From contig NZ_CABJDK010000001.1 of the NCBI RefSeq assembly GCF_902364355.1, positions 182,264-246,263 of the forward strand: a DNA stretch of 64,000 bases, read 5' to 3'. The notes beneath the pieces were generated by a model. The model saw only the letters and a list, made by a program, of their open reading frames with translations, ran no database searches and had not been told where the DNA came from. Below, in pieces: positions 17,132 through 27,735 of the stretch; position 1 is the first letter of the stretch, and each line of letters opens with the position of its first letter. This DNA comes from Collinsella aerofaciens (GTDB taxonomy: Bacteria; Actinomycetota; Coriobacteriia; Coriobacteriales; Coriobacteriaceae). A program made the position numbers and the translations under genes.

Positions 17132-17644
17132 TTACTCGGAAAGCCAGACGACAGGCTCTTTAACAGCAACAGGGCCGGAAGCATGCTCACGAAGAGTCGA
17201 GTTCTCCGAGCGCTCGCACACGATAACGAAGACCGTGGGGTCGAAGCCAGCGGCGCGAACCGCGTCGAAATCGACCTCGACGAGGGGCTGGCCCGCGTCG
17301 ACATGGTCACCCTGAGCAACAAGTGCATGGAAGCCCTTGCCCTCAAGTTTAACAGTGTCGATTCCGATATGCAGCATCACCTGAGCAGAGCTGTCGTCGG
17401 ACATGATGCCCAGCGCGTGCTCAGTCGGAAACAACGCCGCGACGGTGCCGGAAACAGGAGCGCACACTGTTCCCTCTTGGGGAACCACGGCAACGCCATC
17501 GCCCACGGCACGGCTGCTAAAAGCGGGGTCATTGGTATTTTCTAGATGAACAAGCTCGCCAGAAACGGGAGCGAGGATTTCGAACTCGGAGGTCGCAGTC
17601 TTCTGCTCATCCGAACCGCCCATCAGGCGAGAAAAGAAACCCAT
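17132..17644 (-). CDS. PTS glucose-type EIIA
   Basis: 170 residues of the Crr fold. ILAPVSGELVHLENTNDPAF opens the beta-sandwich, and MLHIGIDTVKLEGKGF carries the phosphorylated histidine with the family GIDTV motif. It receives phosphate from HPr and passes it to EIIB. ATG 17644 has AAGGGA nine bases upstream. As the first gene of the operon it may also serve MurP (44333-45763), which has no EIIA of its own. Confidence 0.92.
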   Translation of the reverse strand: MGFFSRLMGGSDEQKTATSEFEILAPVSGELVHLENTNDPAFSSRAVGDGVAVVPQEGTVCAPVSGTVAALFPTEHALGIMSDDSSAQVMLHIGIDTVKLEGKGFHALVAQGDHVDAGQPLVEVDFDAVRAAGFDPTVFVIVCERSENSTLREHASGPVAVKEPVVWLSE

Positions 17645-17822
17645 GGTGGCATGTCCCTTCATAAATATAGCCCAACCAAAATCAATCGAATGCATCCATA
17701 GAGACACACCCGTTCAAAGACTTTGGTTAGGCCCACGTCCGAGGGACTCGGTAACCTTCCGCATTTTTACAGGAGTTATTGTAGACAAGCCCAAAGCCGG
17801 AACAATCATTATGACCGGTGAG

Positions 17823-17852
17823 CGGTATTTTTTCTTCGATAAACGGTATTTT
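17823..17852 (-). promoter_or_regulatory. direct repeats upstream of the PTS operon
   Basis: CGGTATTTT occurs at 17823-17831 and again at 17844-17852, exactly 21 bases (two helical turns) apart, about 180 bases upstream of the EIIA start. Same-face spacing is typical of activator or repressor sites. No regulator is identified. Confidence 0.35.
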
Positions 17853-17855
17853 GGC

Positions 17856-17902
17856 GGCACTTAGGGACGTTCCTTTTCTGCCGGCACCCAGGGACATTCC
17901 TT
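17856..17902. repeat. tandem GGGACRTTCCTT repeat
   Basis: GGCACTTAGGGACGTTCCTT (17856-17875) is followed 27 bases later by a near copy with three changes (17883-17902). It abuts the 3' end of the EFR1-like gene. Confidence 0.55.
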
Positions 17903-17920
17903 GCAGCAATTTCGCATGCG

Positions 17921-18682
17921 TTAGATGAAGAGCTCGCATTCCTTCCGCACGACGCAAGCCTTGCTCAGCATCTGGGAAACAGCGGATAGCTTGTTGGGAT
18001 CAAGCTTGCGAGCGCCTCGCGGGCATACGGCGATGCAGCGCATGCAGGAGATGCACGCCTCGTCAGCTGCTCGCTTGGGGTCGCCCTTGTCGATAGCACA
18101 AACGGGACACGCCGCGGCGCATGCACCGCAGGAGACGCATTCCTCTGTTGCCTCGGGTGCCATACGGCGACCTCCAGCTTGTTTATAAGGACGATTGCCG
18201 GGGATAGAGGGCTCGGACGCATCCTCAGCCAACAGCTTTTGCTGAATTTGCTGCGCAAACTCTGCGAGCTGCGCCGCATCCTGCGCATCCGGTCTCCCAG
18301 CAGCAAACTGACGAGCAACGGAATGCTCAGCAATAGCAGAAACAGCTGCAACCACCCTAAATCCGGCGCGCTTCGCAACGTCCTCCAGCTCTACGAGCGT
18401 GTCCTCAAACGCGCGGTTTCCGTATACACAAACCAAAACAGCCCGAGCCCCGTTGCCGCGCACCATGCCCAACCGGTCAGCCACCACAGCCGGGATTCTA
18501 CCGGCATACGCCGGCACAGAGATTACGGCCACGTCGTCCTCAGCCATCGAGACAGCGCTGAGATCTAGCCCGCTATCGGTCAGATCGACGGTAACGGTAT
18601 TATTGTCCAGCGCCCCGGCCACAAGGCCAGACACCTTCCGCGTTCCACCCGTCGGACTAAACACAATTTCGAATACGCTCAT
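17921..18682 (-). CDS. EFR1-like flavodoxin-ferredoxin fusion
   Basis: 253 residues. The N-terminal half is flavodoxin-like (FSPTGGTRK phosphate-binding loop, VPAYAGRIP, VCVYGNRAFEDTL). The C-terminal part has two [4Fe-4S] motifs, CVSCGACAAACPVC and CISCMRCIAVCPRG. This is the plan of EFR1-family electron carriers found in many anaerobes. It probably shuttles low-potential electrons in the cytoplasm, with partners unknown. The ATG has a GGGAGAGGG ribosome site. It is a single-gene unit. Confidence 0.85.
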   Translation of the reverse strand: MSVFEIVFSPTGGTRKVSGLVAGALDNNTVTVDLTDSGLDLSAVSMAEDDVAVISVPAYAGRIPAVVADRLGMVRGNGARAVLVCVYGNRAFEDTLVELEDVAKRAGFRVVAAVSAIAEHSVARQFAAGRPDAQDAAQLAEFAQQIQQKLLAEDASEPSIPGNRPYKQAGGRRMAPEATEECVSCGACAAACPVCAIDKGDPKRAADEACISCMRCIAVCPRGARKLDPNKLSAVSQMLSKACVVRKECELFI

Positions 18683-18897
18683 CGAGGCACCCTCTCCCTA
18701 CGCCTGGCAACGCGTCAAGCCGTTTTCACATTCAGACAGAGTATACGGCGCATGGGGGGAGCTCCCCGTTTTGGTGCGCCAGGCACCCCAATGCACCCAC
18801 CCTACGCTGTCTGCCTCTTCGTTTTGTATAAATTACGGTACAGATTGTATATATTTACGGGATACCGCCGCGTTTTCCTGAGGAACCCCATCCTGGC

Positions 18898-19135
18898 CCG
18901 TGCAAAAAACGGAGTATTCTGCAACGTGACCGCGCCAGCACCGCCGCGGGTGGGCAAAACTGTAGGGCGCCGTATCATTCTAAGTCCCGACATGGCGAGA
19001 ATGACGCGCCCCCTGCTCCGGAAAACGGCGAAATCTGACTCGGAACGCTCGCTAGGGATATCCGAAGGCCACCGTTGGCGACGTCGAATCATATGCAGAC
19101 AGCTCGAACTGCAGAATACTCCAAAAAATGCACGG
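18898..19135. repeat. MITE-like element with bipartite terminal inverted repeats
   Basis: The left end reads CCGTGCA, six A/C bases, then GGAGTATTCTGCA (18898-18923). The right end is its inverted copy, TGCAGAATACTCC (19110-19122) then TGCACGG (19129-19135). The core between them is about 185 bases and has no obvious gene. The two 26-base ends differ mainly in the central tract. Confidence 0.5.
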
Positions 19136-19244
19136 CGCACCCCATAGGACCCATTGCTGCATGGCAGGAAACAAGCCCACGGCATCCTCTAGATGCATTC
19201 CCGAGGAAATCACATTTGAACTAGCGATCGGATACGGCAAACAA

Positions 19245-19276
19245 AAGGGCCCCGAACGTAGTTGCTCGGGGCCCTT
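19245..19276 (-). terminator. rho-independent terminator of the DEAD-box helicase
   Basis: AAGGGCCCCGA (19245-19255) and TCGGGGCCCTT (19266-19276) form a GC-rich stem. On the minus strand it is followed by TTTTGTTT. Confidence 0.85.
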
Positions 19277-19308
19277 GGTTCACCTCGCTCTAGCGGGCGA
19301 TGCGTATG

Positions 19309-21576
<2,268 letters not shown>

Positions 21577-21848
21577 ATGTTGTTGTTCCTTATCTGCACG
21601 CGCAATGGGCACGGCATGCGGCCGCGCGGGCGTGCTTGGTAGTGCGCTAATACATACAAAAACGGGTGCGCACAGAGAGGACGTTGCTCAGCACGCTGGC
21701 GATCGCTTTGGCAGCCCTATCACGCGCCGTCCAGACGCAGCGGCCCTAAGCGATGGAGCAGATTCGCCGCGGGTTAGTATACCCGTGCTTCGCATGCCCC
21801 CACGTAAACCACAGATGACGGAGCGGACGAGGCGGGCCTGGGCCGATT

Positions 21849-21985
21849 GTCTCAATCTGTAACAGTTACGAGACAAAACCGGGTCTACACGTTACAGATT
21901 GAGACGAACTCAAACATCGCAAAACATAATCTCGATCTGTAACAGTTAGAGGTCATTTTCCCCGCTAGATGTTACAGATCGAGAT
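21849..21985. repeat. palindromic hairpin array A (2 units)
   Basis: Unit 1 (21849-21905) has arms GTCTCAATCTGTAAC / GTTACAGATTGAGAC. Unit 2 (21929-21985) has arms ATCTCGATCTGTAACA / TGTTACAGATCGAGAT. Both are 57 nt with perfect arms and are 23 bases apart. The loop of unit 1 is the reverse complement of the family loop, so the two units face opposite ways. The array lies between the divergent helicase and copA genes. Confidence 0.95.
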
Positions 21986-22058
21986 GTTTGACATGAGCTG
22001 CCAACGATTGAGCAGCCACCCGCATCTGTAGCGAAATGTCATACATTTTCATCCCCAC

Positions 22059-22089
22059 TGGACACCCCCAGGGGGTATGGGTGTATAGT
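22059..22089 (+). promoter_or_regulatory. copA promoter with CsoR-type operator in the spacer
   Basis: A -35-like TGGACA (22059-22064) and a -10-like TATAGT (22084-22089) are separated by 19 bases. The dyad ACACCCCCAGGGGGTAT (22062-22078) fills the spacer and resembles CsoR operators (TACCCC...GGGGTA). The csoR gene is the third gene of the same cluster, so copper-relieved autorepression is the likely mode. Confidence 0.7.
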
Positions 22090-22136
22090 ATCGGCAGGTT
22101 AACAATTCAAACACCGAACTACAGAAAGGAGAAGCC

Positions 22137-24479
22137 ATGGCTCAAGATAAGTTTAACGTGGGCGGCATGACGTGCGCCGCTTGCCAGGCACACGTGGACC
22201 GCGCCGTCAGCAAACTCGACGGCGTCCAAAGCGTCGCGGTCAACCTGCTCGCCGGCTCCATGCTGGTGGACTATGACCCCGCGCAGATCTCCCCCGACGA
22301 CATCTGCACCGCTGTCGATCGCGCGGGTTACTCGGCCTCGCCCGTCGACGCGGGCACCGGTGCCGCCGGCTCAAGTGGCAACGCGCAAGTCAGGTCCGGC
22401 GCCGCCCATATGGAGTCGCCGACCAAAAAGTTGGAGGCCACCGCCTCCGCCATGCGCACCCGTCTCATCATCTCAATCATCTTTCTCATTCCGCTGTTCT
22501 ACATAGGCATGGGACACATGCTCGGCTGGCCGCTGCCCGGCATCTTCACGGACCACATCCACAGCATGACGCTCGCCCTCACCGAGCTTGTCCTGCTCAT
22601 CCCCATCGTCTACGTCAACGACGCGTACTTTATCAACGGGTTTAAATCGCTCGCGCACGGCGCGCCCACCATGGACGCTCTCATCGCCGTCGGCGCCACC
22701 GCGTCAATCGCCTGGTCGCTCTACGCCATGTTCATCATGGCCGAACAGCTGGCTACAGGTCAGGTGCACGAGGCCATGATGACGAGCATGGACAACCTGT
22801 ATTTTGAGAGTGCCGGCACCATCCTGTCGCTCGTCACCGTGGGCAAATACCTCGAGACGCGCAGCAAATCCAAGACCGGCGGCGCCATCGAGGCGCTCAT
22901 CGACCTAGCGCCCAAGACCGCGACCATCGTGGCCGACGACGGCACCGAGACCGCTGTGGACGTCGACAGCATCCTTCCCGGCCAGGTCCTGCGCGTGCGC
23001 CCCGGAGAGTCCATCCCCGTCGATGGCGTGGTGCTCGAAGGCAGCTCGGCCGTGGACGAGAGTGCGCTCACCGGCGAGTCCATCCCCGTGGAAAAGACCG
23101 CCGGCGACACCGTCAACGCCGCCACCGTCAACCGCACCGGTTCGTTTACCTTCCGCGCCACGCGGGTGGGTGCCGAGACATCGCTCGCCAAGATCATCCA
23201 GCTCGTCGAGGACGCCAACGCCACCAAGGCGCCCATCGCCCGCATGGCCGACAAGGTCGCCGGCGTGTTCGTGCCCGTGGTGTTTGTAATCTCGGTCGTG
23301 ACCTTTGTAGTGTGGATGGCACTGACCGGCAGCATGAACGAGGCGCTCACCTCCGCCGTGGCCGTGCTGGTGATCAGCTGCCCGTGCGCACTGGGTCTGG
23401 CCACGCCCGTCGCCATTATGGTGGGTACCGGCAAGGGCGCCGAGATGGGCATTCTGTTCAAGAGTGCCGAGGCGCTGGAGAATCTGCGCAGTGTGGGCAC
23501 CGTAGTGCTCGACAAGACGGGCACGGTCACCCGCGGCAAGCCTGCCGTGACCGATATCGTAGTAGCCACGCGCGCTGACGGCTCGCCCGCCATGAGCGAA
23601 AAGCCGCTGCTCAAGCTGGCCGCCGCGTTGGAGCGCTCGAGCGAGCACCCGCTGGCCGAGGCGATTATGGCCGAGTGCGAGGCACGCGGAATTGTCGCGC
23701 GCATGGTCGAGGACTTTGCCGCCGTGCCCGGTCGTGGCGTAACGGCGCGCGAGGGGCAGAATGTCATCGCCGCCGGCAACGTACGCCTGATGAACGAGTT
23801 GGGCGTTACCGTGCCCGCGGGTCTTACCGAGCAATTTGCCGCCGAGGGCAAAACACCGCTGTTCTTTGCCAAGAACGGCGAGCTTGTCGGCACCATCGCC
23901 GTGGCTGACGAGGTCAAGGAGACGAGCGCCGGGGCCATCGCCGCGCTCCGCAAGCTCGGCGTCGACGTGCGCATGCTCACCGGCGACAACCGCGTGACGG
24001 CCGAGGCTATCGCCCGCCGCGTGGGACTCACCAGCGAACAGGTCATCGCCGACGTCCTCCCCGCCGACAAGGAGCGCCACGTGCGCGAACTGCAGGATGC
24101 GGGCGGCAAGGTCGCCATGGTGGGCGACGGCATCAACGACTCCCCCGCCCTAGCGCGCGCCGACGTGGGCCTTGCGATCGGCGCCGGCGCCGACATCGCC
24201 AAGGAGGGGGCAGATGTGGTGCTCATGCGCAGCGACCTCATGGACGTCGCCCGCGCCATCGAGCTTTCGCGCGCCACGATTCGCAACATCAAGCAGGATT
24301 TGTTCTGGGCGCTGTTCTACAACGGCATCGGCATTCCGCTGGCGGCGGGCGTATTCTTCCCGCTCACCGGATGGCAGCTCTCGCCGATGTTTGGCGCCGC
24401 GGCCATGAGCCTGTCGAGCGTGTGCGTCGTAAGCAATGCGCTGCGCCTGCGAACCTTTAAGCCCAAAGTGGCAAAATAG
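22137..24479 (+). CDS. copA: copper-exporting P1B-type ATPase
   Basis: 780 residues. One N-terminal heavy-metal domain carries GMTCAAC (C13, C16). Eight membrane spans are expected, with the transport motif CPC at about 415-417 ([11 protein letters not shown]). The catalytic aspartate is in DKTGTVT (about 459), TGES marks the actuator, and [10 protein letters not shown] the hinge. It pumps Cu+ out of the cytoplasm using ATP. ATG 22137 follows AGAAAGGAG. copZ and csoR lie downstream on the same strand. Confidence 0.96.
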   Translation: MAQDKFNVGGMTCAACQAHVDRAVSKLDGVQSVAVNLLAGSMLVDYDPAQISPDDICTAVDRAGYSASPVDAGTGAAGSSGNAQVRSGAAHMESPTKKLEATASAMRTRLIISIIFLIPLFYIGMGHMLGWPLPGIFTDHIHSMTLALTELVLLIPIVYVNDAYFINGFKSLAHGAPTMDALIAVGATASIAWSLYAMFIMAEQLATGQVHEAMMTSMDNLYFESAGTILSLVTVGKYLETRSKSKTGGAIEALIDLAPKTATIVADDGTETAVDVDSILPGQVLRVRPGESIPVDGVVLEGSSAVDESALTGESIPVEKTAGDTVNAATVNRTGSFTFRATRVGAETSLAKIIQLVEDANATKAPIARMADKVAGVFVPVVFVISVVTFVVWMALTGSMNEALTSAVAVLVISCPCALGLATPVAIMVGTGKGAEMGILFKSAEALENLRSVGTVVLDKTGTVTRGKPAVTDIVVATRADGSPAMSEKPLLKLAAALERSSEHPLAEAIMAECEARGIVARMVEDFAAVPGRGVTAREGQNVIAAGNVRLMNELGVTVPAGLTEQFAAEGKTPLFFAKNGELVGTIAVADEVKETSAGAIAALRKLGVDVRMLTGDNRVTAEAIARRVGLTSEQVIADVLPADKERHVRELQDAGGKVAMVGDGINDSPALARADVGLAIGAGADIAKEGADVVLMRSDLMDVARAIELSRATIRNIKQDLFWALFYNGIGIPLAAGVFFPLTGWQLSPMFGAAAMSLSSVCVVSNALRLRTFKPKVAK

Positions 24480-24511
24480 GATCACTATGACGTCCATTTA
24501 GAACGGGTTTT

Positions 24512-24597
24512 CCAGGTGCCCGAGATTGACCTGAAAGAGGAGCGACGCGTACTTTGGTACGCGAGCGACGGCTTGAAGGTCAAGGTCGGGTGCCTGG
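24512..24597 (+). ncRNA. large stem-loop between copA and copZ
   Basis: CCAGGTGCCCGA (24512-24523) then TTGACCT (24526-24532) pair with AGGTCAA (24577-24583) then TCGGGTGCCTGG (24586-24597), leaving a small internal bulge. A second hairpin, GCGTAC-TTTG-GTACGC, crowns it. The structure occupies most of the 147-base gap and ends about 30 bases before the copZ start. It may adjust copZ-csoR expression relative to copA. Whether it is an RNA element or a dispersed repeat is unknown. Confidence 0.55.
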
Positions 24598-24626
24598 GAA
24601 AGCCGACACAACAGAGAGGAATACCC

Positions 24627-24848
24627 ATGCGTTACACGATTAAGACTTCCGGCCTTATGTGCGGCCACTGCGACGCCACCGTCGAGACGGCGTTGCTCAA
24701 CGTGGTCGGCGTGACCGACGCCGACGCCGACCATGAGACCCAGACCGTCCAGGTAGAGTGCGCCGACACTGTGACTGCCGAGCAGCTCGCCGCCGCCGTC
24801 GAGGCCGCGGGCGAGAAGTTCCACGCCCTGTCCGTAACCGCCGCGTAA
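24627..24848 (+). CDS. copZ: copper chaperone, heavy-metal-associated domain
   Basis: 73 residues forming one HMA domain. The metal-binding motif is MCGHC near residue 12, in the position of the usual MxCxxC. It should carry Cu+ in the cytoplasm and hand it to CopA. ATG 24627 follows AGAGAGGA. It lies between copA and csoR. Confidence 0.88.
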   Translation: MRYTIKTSGLMCGHCDATVETALLNVVGVTDADADHETQTVQVECADTVTAEQLAAAVEAAGEKFHALSVTAA

Positions 24849-24889
24849 CGACCCGCACGTACCCCCCCGACCAGAAACGAGAACCCGCC

Positions 24890-25162
24890 ATGATGGCAGA
24901 CCATAAATCGGTGACCCGCATGCTCAAGACGGCACGCGGTCAGATCGACGGCATCCTGCGGATGGTCGATGAGGACCGCTACTGCGTCGATATTTCTACG
25001 CAGCTCATGGCCACACAGGCGCTCCTCGCGCGCATCAACGCCGACGTGCTCAAGGCGCATATCGAAGGCTGCGTGACTTCGGCAATCGAATCGGGCGACG
25101 AGGAGCTCAAGGCCGCCAAGCTTGCCGAGATTGAACGCGTCGTCGACAAGCTCTCCAAGTAA
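24890..25162 (+). CDS. csoR: copper-sensing repressor
   Basis: 90 residues, all helical, of the CsoR/RcnR/FrmR family. The copper ligand set is C32, H57 and C61, the same C-x24-H-x3-C spacing as in M. tuberculosis CsoR (C36, H61, C65). An R-x-QI-x-GI motif (ARGQIDGI) is also present. It should repress the cop promoter until it binds Cu+. Start is ATG 24890 or 24893; the ribosome site is weak. Confidence 0.9.
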   Translation: MMADHKSVTRMLKTARGQIDGILRMVDEDRYCVDISTQLMATQALLARINADVLKAHIEGCVTSAIESGDEELKAAKLAEIERVVDKLSK

Positions 25163-25206
25163 TTGGGGCATTGGGAACAATCTTCTTTGCACCGTCTTGG
25201 TGTTCT

Positions 25207-25253
25207 GGGGACAGGTATGCTTGCACCACACTGGTGCAGATTAACCTGTCCCC
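25207..25253. repeat. nested inverted repeat, GGGACAGGT family
   Basis: GGGGACAGGT (25207-25216) pairs with ACCTGTCCCC (25244-25253), and inside it TGCACCA (25222-25228) pairs with TGGTGCA (25232-25238). The GGGACAGGT core recurs at 49135 and 61265. It may also end csoR transcription. Confidence 0.6.
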
Positions 25254-25308
25254 CTTGCTCTAAATCGGGTATAAAGGCGTGCAGTATATCGAACGAAAGG
25301 CAATTCGC

Positions 25309-25782
25309 ATGAATGACTTTATGAAGGGTCGCAACGGCGCCGATGAGCTCACCGTCGTGTTGGGCTTCGCAGGCATTATCATCGCGATGATCGGGTCGAT
25401 GGCCCGTATCCAGTGGCTCAGCTGGATCGCCATCGCCGTGATCGCGCTCGGCGTGCTGCGCGGTCTGTCCAAAAACATCGACGCGCGCCGCAAGGAGAAC
25501 GATGCCTTTGTCACGGCGACCGCAAACGTCCCCGGCCTAGGTAAGTTCGTCGCCAGCTTGGGTGGCGGCGCCGCGGCTGCCAACGCCTCGCGCGCGGCCG
25601 GCACCAGCAAGGAAGACTTTGAGCGCGCCAAGCGAACGGCCAAGAAGATGTGGAAGGGCCGCAAGACCACGGCCTACCTTAAGTGCCCTAACTGCGGTCA
25701 GATGCTGTCCGTCCCCAAGGGTAAGGGCAAGATCCGCGTCACCTGCCCCAAGTGCCACGCCAAGATGGAAACGCGCTCCTAG
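25309..25782 (+). CDS. small membrane protein with C-terminal zinc ribbon
   Basis: 157 residues. Two adjacent hydrophobic segments (about 15-33 and 36-54) are followed by a basic stretch, an Ala/Gly-rich region and a C-terminal zinc ribbon CPNCGQ...CPKCHAK (two C-x2-C knuckles). Comparable two-span plus zinc-ribbon proteins occur in actinobacteria, and their function is unknown. ATG 25309 follows AAAGG. It stands alone and ends at a clear terminator. Confidence 0.7.
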   Translation: MNDFMKGRNGADELTVVLGFAGIIIAMIGSMARIQWLSWIAIAVIALGVLRGLSKNIDARRKENDAFVTATANVPGLGKFVASLGGGAAAANASRAAGTSKEDFERAKRTAKKMWKGRKTTAYLKCPNCGQMLSVPKGKGKIRVTCPKCHAKMETRS

Positions 25783-25803
25783 CAGCTACACCATAGGAAA
25801 AAT

Positions 25804-25840
25804 AAAAGCCGAGGCCTCGTGTTGAGACCTCGGCTTTTTT
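25804..25840 (+). terminator. rho-independent terminator
   Basis: AAAAGCCGAGG (25804-25814) pairs with CCTCGGCTTTT (25828-25838) and continues into a six-T run, just after the zinc-ribbon gene. Confidence 0.9.
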
Positions 25841-25873
25841 GAACGCGGCATAGGGGCCGTCCCTTTGTCACAC

Positions 25874-27244
25874 CTATGCCACGCCGTCACGGGCGAGCTC
25901 CTCGGCCAGCGCTTCGGCAGGCATGGCCATAATCGCGTCGAGCTCGGCGTCCACCTCGGGAATACGCTTCACCTTGAGTTTGCGCACCAGGTTGCCGCGG
26001 CACATCACGTACGTCGGCTCACGCAGTGCGCACAGATCATCGAGCGGGTTCTTGCGCGTTACCAAGATATCGGCAGCCTTGCCGCACTCGATCGTACCGG
26101 TCTCGCCGCCCAGCCCCAGCAGCTCGGCATTGATCTGCGTAGCCGTATGCAGCGCGAAGGCGTTACTCACGCCGACATACTTGGCAAAATAGGCCACCTC
26201 ACGCCACATGTCGTACTGCGTCACAAACGGGCAGCTTGAGTCCGTGCCCAGGCCCACCTTAACGCCGGCTTCCAGTGCGGCACGGGCGCTCTCGATGATG
26301 CCCGAGCACACGATGTCGCCGTTCTTCTTTTGCGTATCGGTCGAATGGGTCTTTTCTGGATCGAGCAATACAAACGGCAGCGCCGGGCTGATCGTGCAGG
26401 TCACGCTCGGCGCACGCCCCTCGAGCTGCGTACCCGCGGCACCGTGATACAACTCCAGGATCTCGGGGGTCATCGGAGCGCCGTGCTCGATTGTGTCGAC
26501 GCCGGATTTAAGCGCGGCCTTCACACCTTCGGTACTCTCGACATGGGCCATCACCGGAAGGCCCACCTCGTGCGCCGCCTTGCACGCCGCTGCGGCAACC
26601 TCCACCGGCATACGCAGCACGCCCGGCTCGCCCACCTCGGTCGCATCGAACACACCGCCCGTTACGAACAGCTTAATGACGTCGGCACCGCGCGCGTACA
26701 GGTCACGCACCTGCTCGACTGCCTCGACGGGGCTGTTTGCCACCTGGGCAAACAGCCCCGCGCCATGGCCGCCCGGCACCGTGACGCCCGTTCCCGGCGC
26801 TACCAGGCGCGGACCCTGATGCTTGCCGGCGTCAATAGCGTCGCGCACGGCGATATCGGCAAACAGCGGGTCACCCGCACCGCGCACCGTGGTCACGCCA
26901 CTTGCCAACTGCTGCTGGGCGCTGCCTTTGAGGATGTGGCGGACGATGGAGCGGCCCACGGGATTGTCGAGCTTCTTCATGAGTGCGCCCGCATCGCCCG
27001 CCGAGACCGGTTTGCCCGAACCGCACAGATGCACGTGCATATTGATGAGACCGGGCATGAGATACGCACCGCCCAGGTCGATAACCTCGGCACCCGCCGG
27101 CGCCTGCGCCACAGCACTCGGCCCCATCCAGGTGATGACGCCGCGCTCAACAGTCACGGCCATATCGGGTTGCGGCTCCATATGCTCCGAGCCATCCAGA
27201 ATGGTCGCATTGATAAACAACGTAGAACGATCGGCAGACGCCAT
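25874..27244 (-). CDS. metal-dependent amidohydrolase
   Basis: 456 residues of the amidohydrolase superfamily. The metal-binding HVH is in MPGLINMHVHLCG, a central lysine in VIKLFVTGG, further histidines in MAHVES and TIEHG, and the late aspartate in GLGTDSS. The C-terminal strand region (GKAADILV) completes the composite domain. Relatives include imidazolonepropionase-like and Xaa-Pro or prolidase-type enzymes; the substrate cannot be told from sequence. ATG 27244 follows GGGAGGAG. No neighbouring pathway genes indicate a substrate. Confidence 0.85.
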   Translation of the reverse strand: MASADRSTLFINATILDGSEHMEPQPDMAVTVERGVITWMGPSAVAQAPAGAEVIDLGGAYLMPGLINMHVHLCGSGKPVSAGDAGALMKKLDNPVGRSIVRHILKGSAQQQLASGVTTVRGAGDPLFADIAVRDAIDAGKHQGPRLVAPGTGVTVPGGHGAGLFAQVANSPVEAVEQVRDLYARGADVIKLFVTGGVFDATEVGEPGVLRMPVEVAAAACKAAHEVGLPVMAHVESTEGVKAALKSGVDTIEHGAPMTPEILELYHGAAGTQLEGRAPSVTCTISPALPFVLLDPEKTHSTDTQKKNGDIVCSGIIESARAALEAGVKVGLGTDSSCPFVTQYDMWREVAYFAKYVGVSNAFALHTATQINAELLGLGGETGTIECGKAADILVTRKNPLDDLCALREPTYVMCRGNLVRKLKVKRIPEVDAELDAIMAMPAEALAEELARDGVA

Positions 27245-27395
27245 ATCGAGCTCCTCCCTCACGATTAACTTGAACATTTGTCCATTATCGCCCAAGGCGA
27301 CGGAGATGCAGCCGATGTATCGGTTAACGGAGAAAAGGGAGAATGTGAGGATAGAGAGGTCAGCGCGGCGATGCCCCAGCCGTGTGTGCCGAACG

Positions 27396-27694
27396 TCTCG
27401 ATCTGCAACAGTAAACCCGGTTTTTTGGGCTACTAGATGTTACAGATCGAGATCTTTCGGCACCGCGTCCAACCTTTGTCTCAATCTGTAACAGTTAGGT
27501 CGATTTTTGGCCTGTAAATGTTACAGATTGAGATATTCTCCAGCCCCGTCGTCAAACGTCTAAATCTGTAACAGGTAGACAGGTTTTCGGCCTCTAGATG
27601 TTACAGATTGAGATCTTTTAGCGGTAGCCAACCTTCCGTCTCAATCTGTAACAGTTACGAGGCCAAACGGTCCCTTGTTGTTACAGATTGAGAC
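27396..27694. repeat. palindromic hairpin array B (4 units)
   Basis: Units lie at 27396-27452, 27479-27533, 27559-27613 and 27638-27694, with 24-26 base spacers. Arms are TCTCRATCTGTAACA and its complement; units 1 and 3 each have one arm mismatch. The loop of unit 4 is inverted relative to the others. The array lies directly downstream of the nuclease-like gene. Confidence 0.95.
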
Positions 27695-27735
27695 AAACTC
27701 GGCAGGAACAACCACCTCCGCGTCAGTTGCACCCC

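Larger units (their letters stand above)
18683..19308. other. 626-base intergenic region with an inverted-repeat element, no convincing gene
   Basis: Open frames exist on both strands (for example 18752-19147 and 18802-19185) but have no ribosome site and no family signature. The region contains the inverted-repeat element at 18898-19135 and the helicase terminator at 19245-19276. Confidence 0.5.

Noticed and set aside
16160..17900. Ribonucleic antiterminator for the BglG-type protein
   Set aside because: I searched the gap before EIICB and the leader before EIIA. A GATTGTT string occurs near 17810, but it does not pair into the known antiterminator shape with an overlapping terminator.
18752..19185. 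Overlapping open frames on both strands upstream of the helicase terminator
   Set aside because: No ribosome sites, low-complexity translations, and they overlap an inverted-repeat element.
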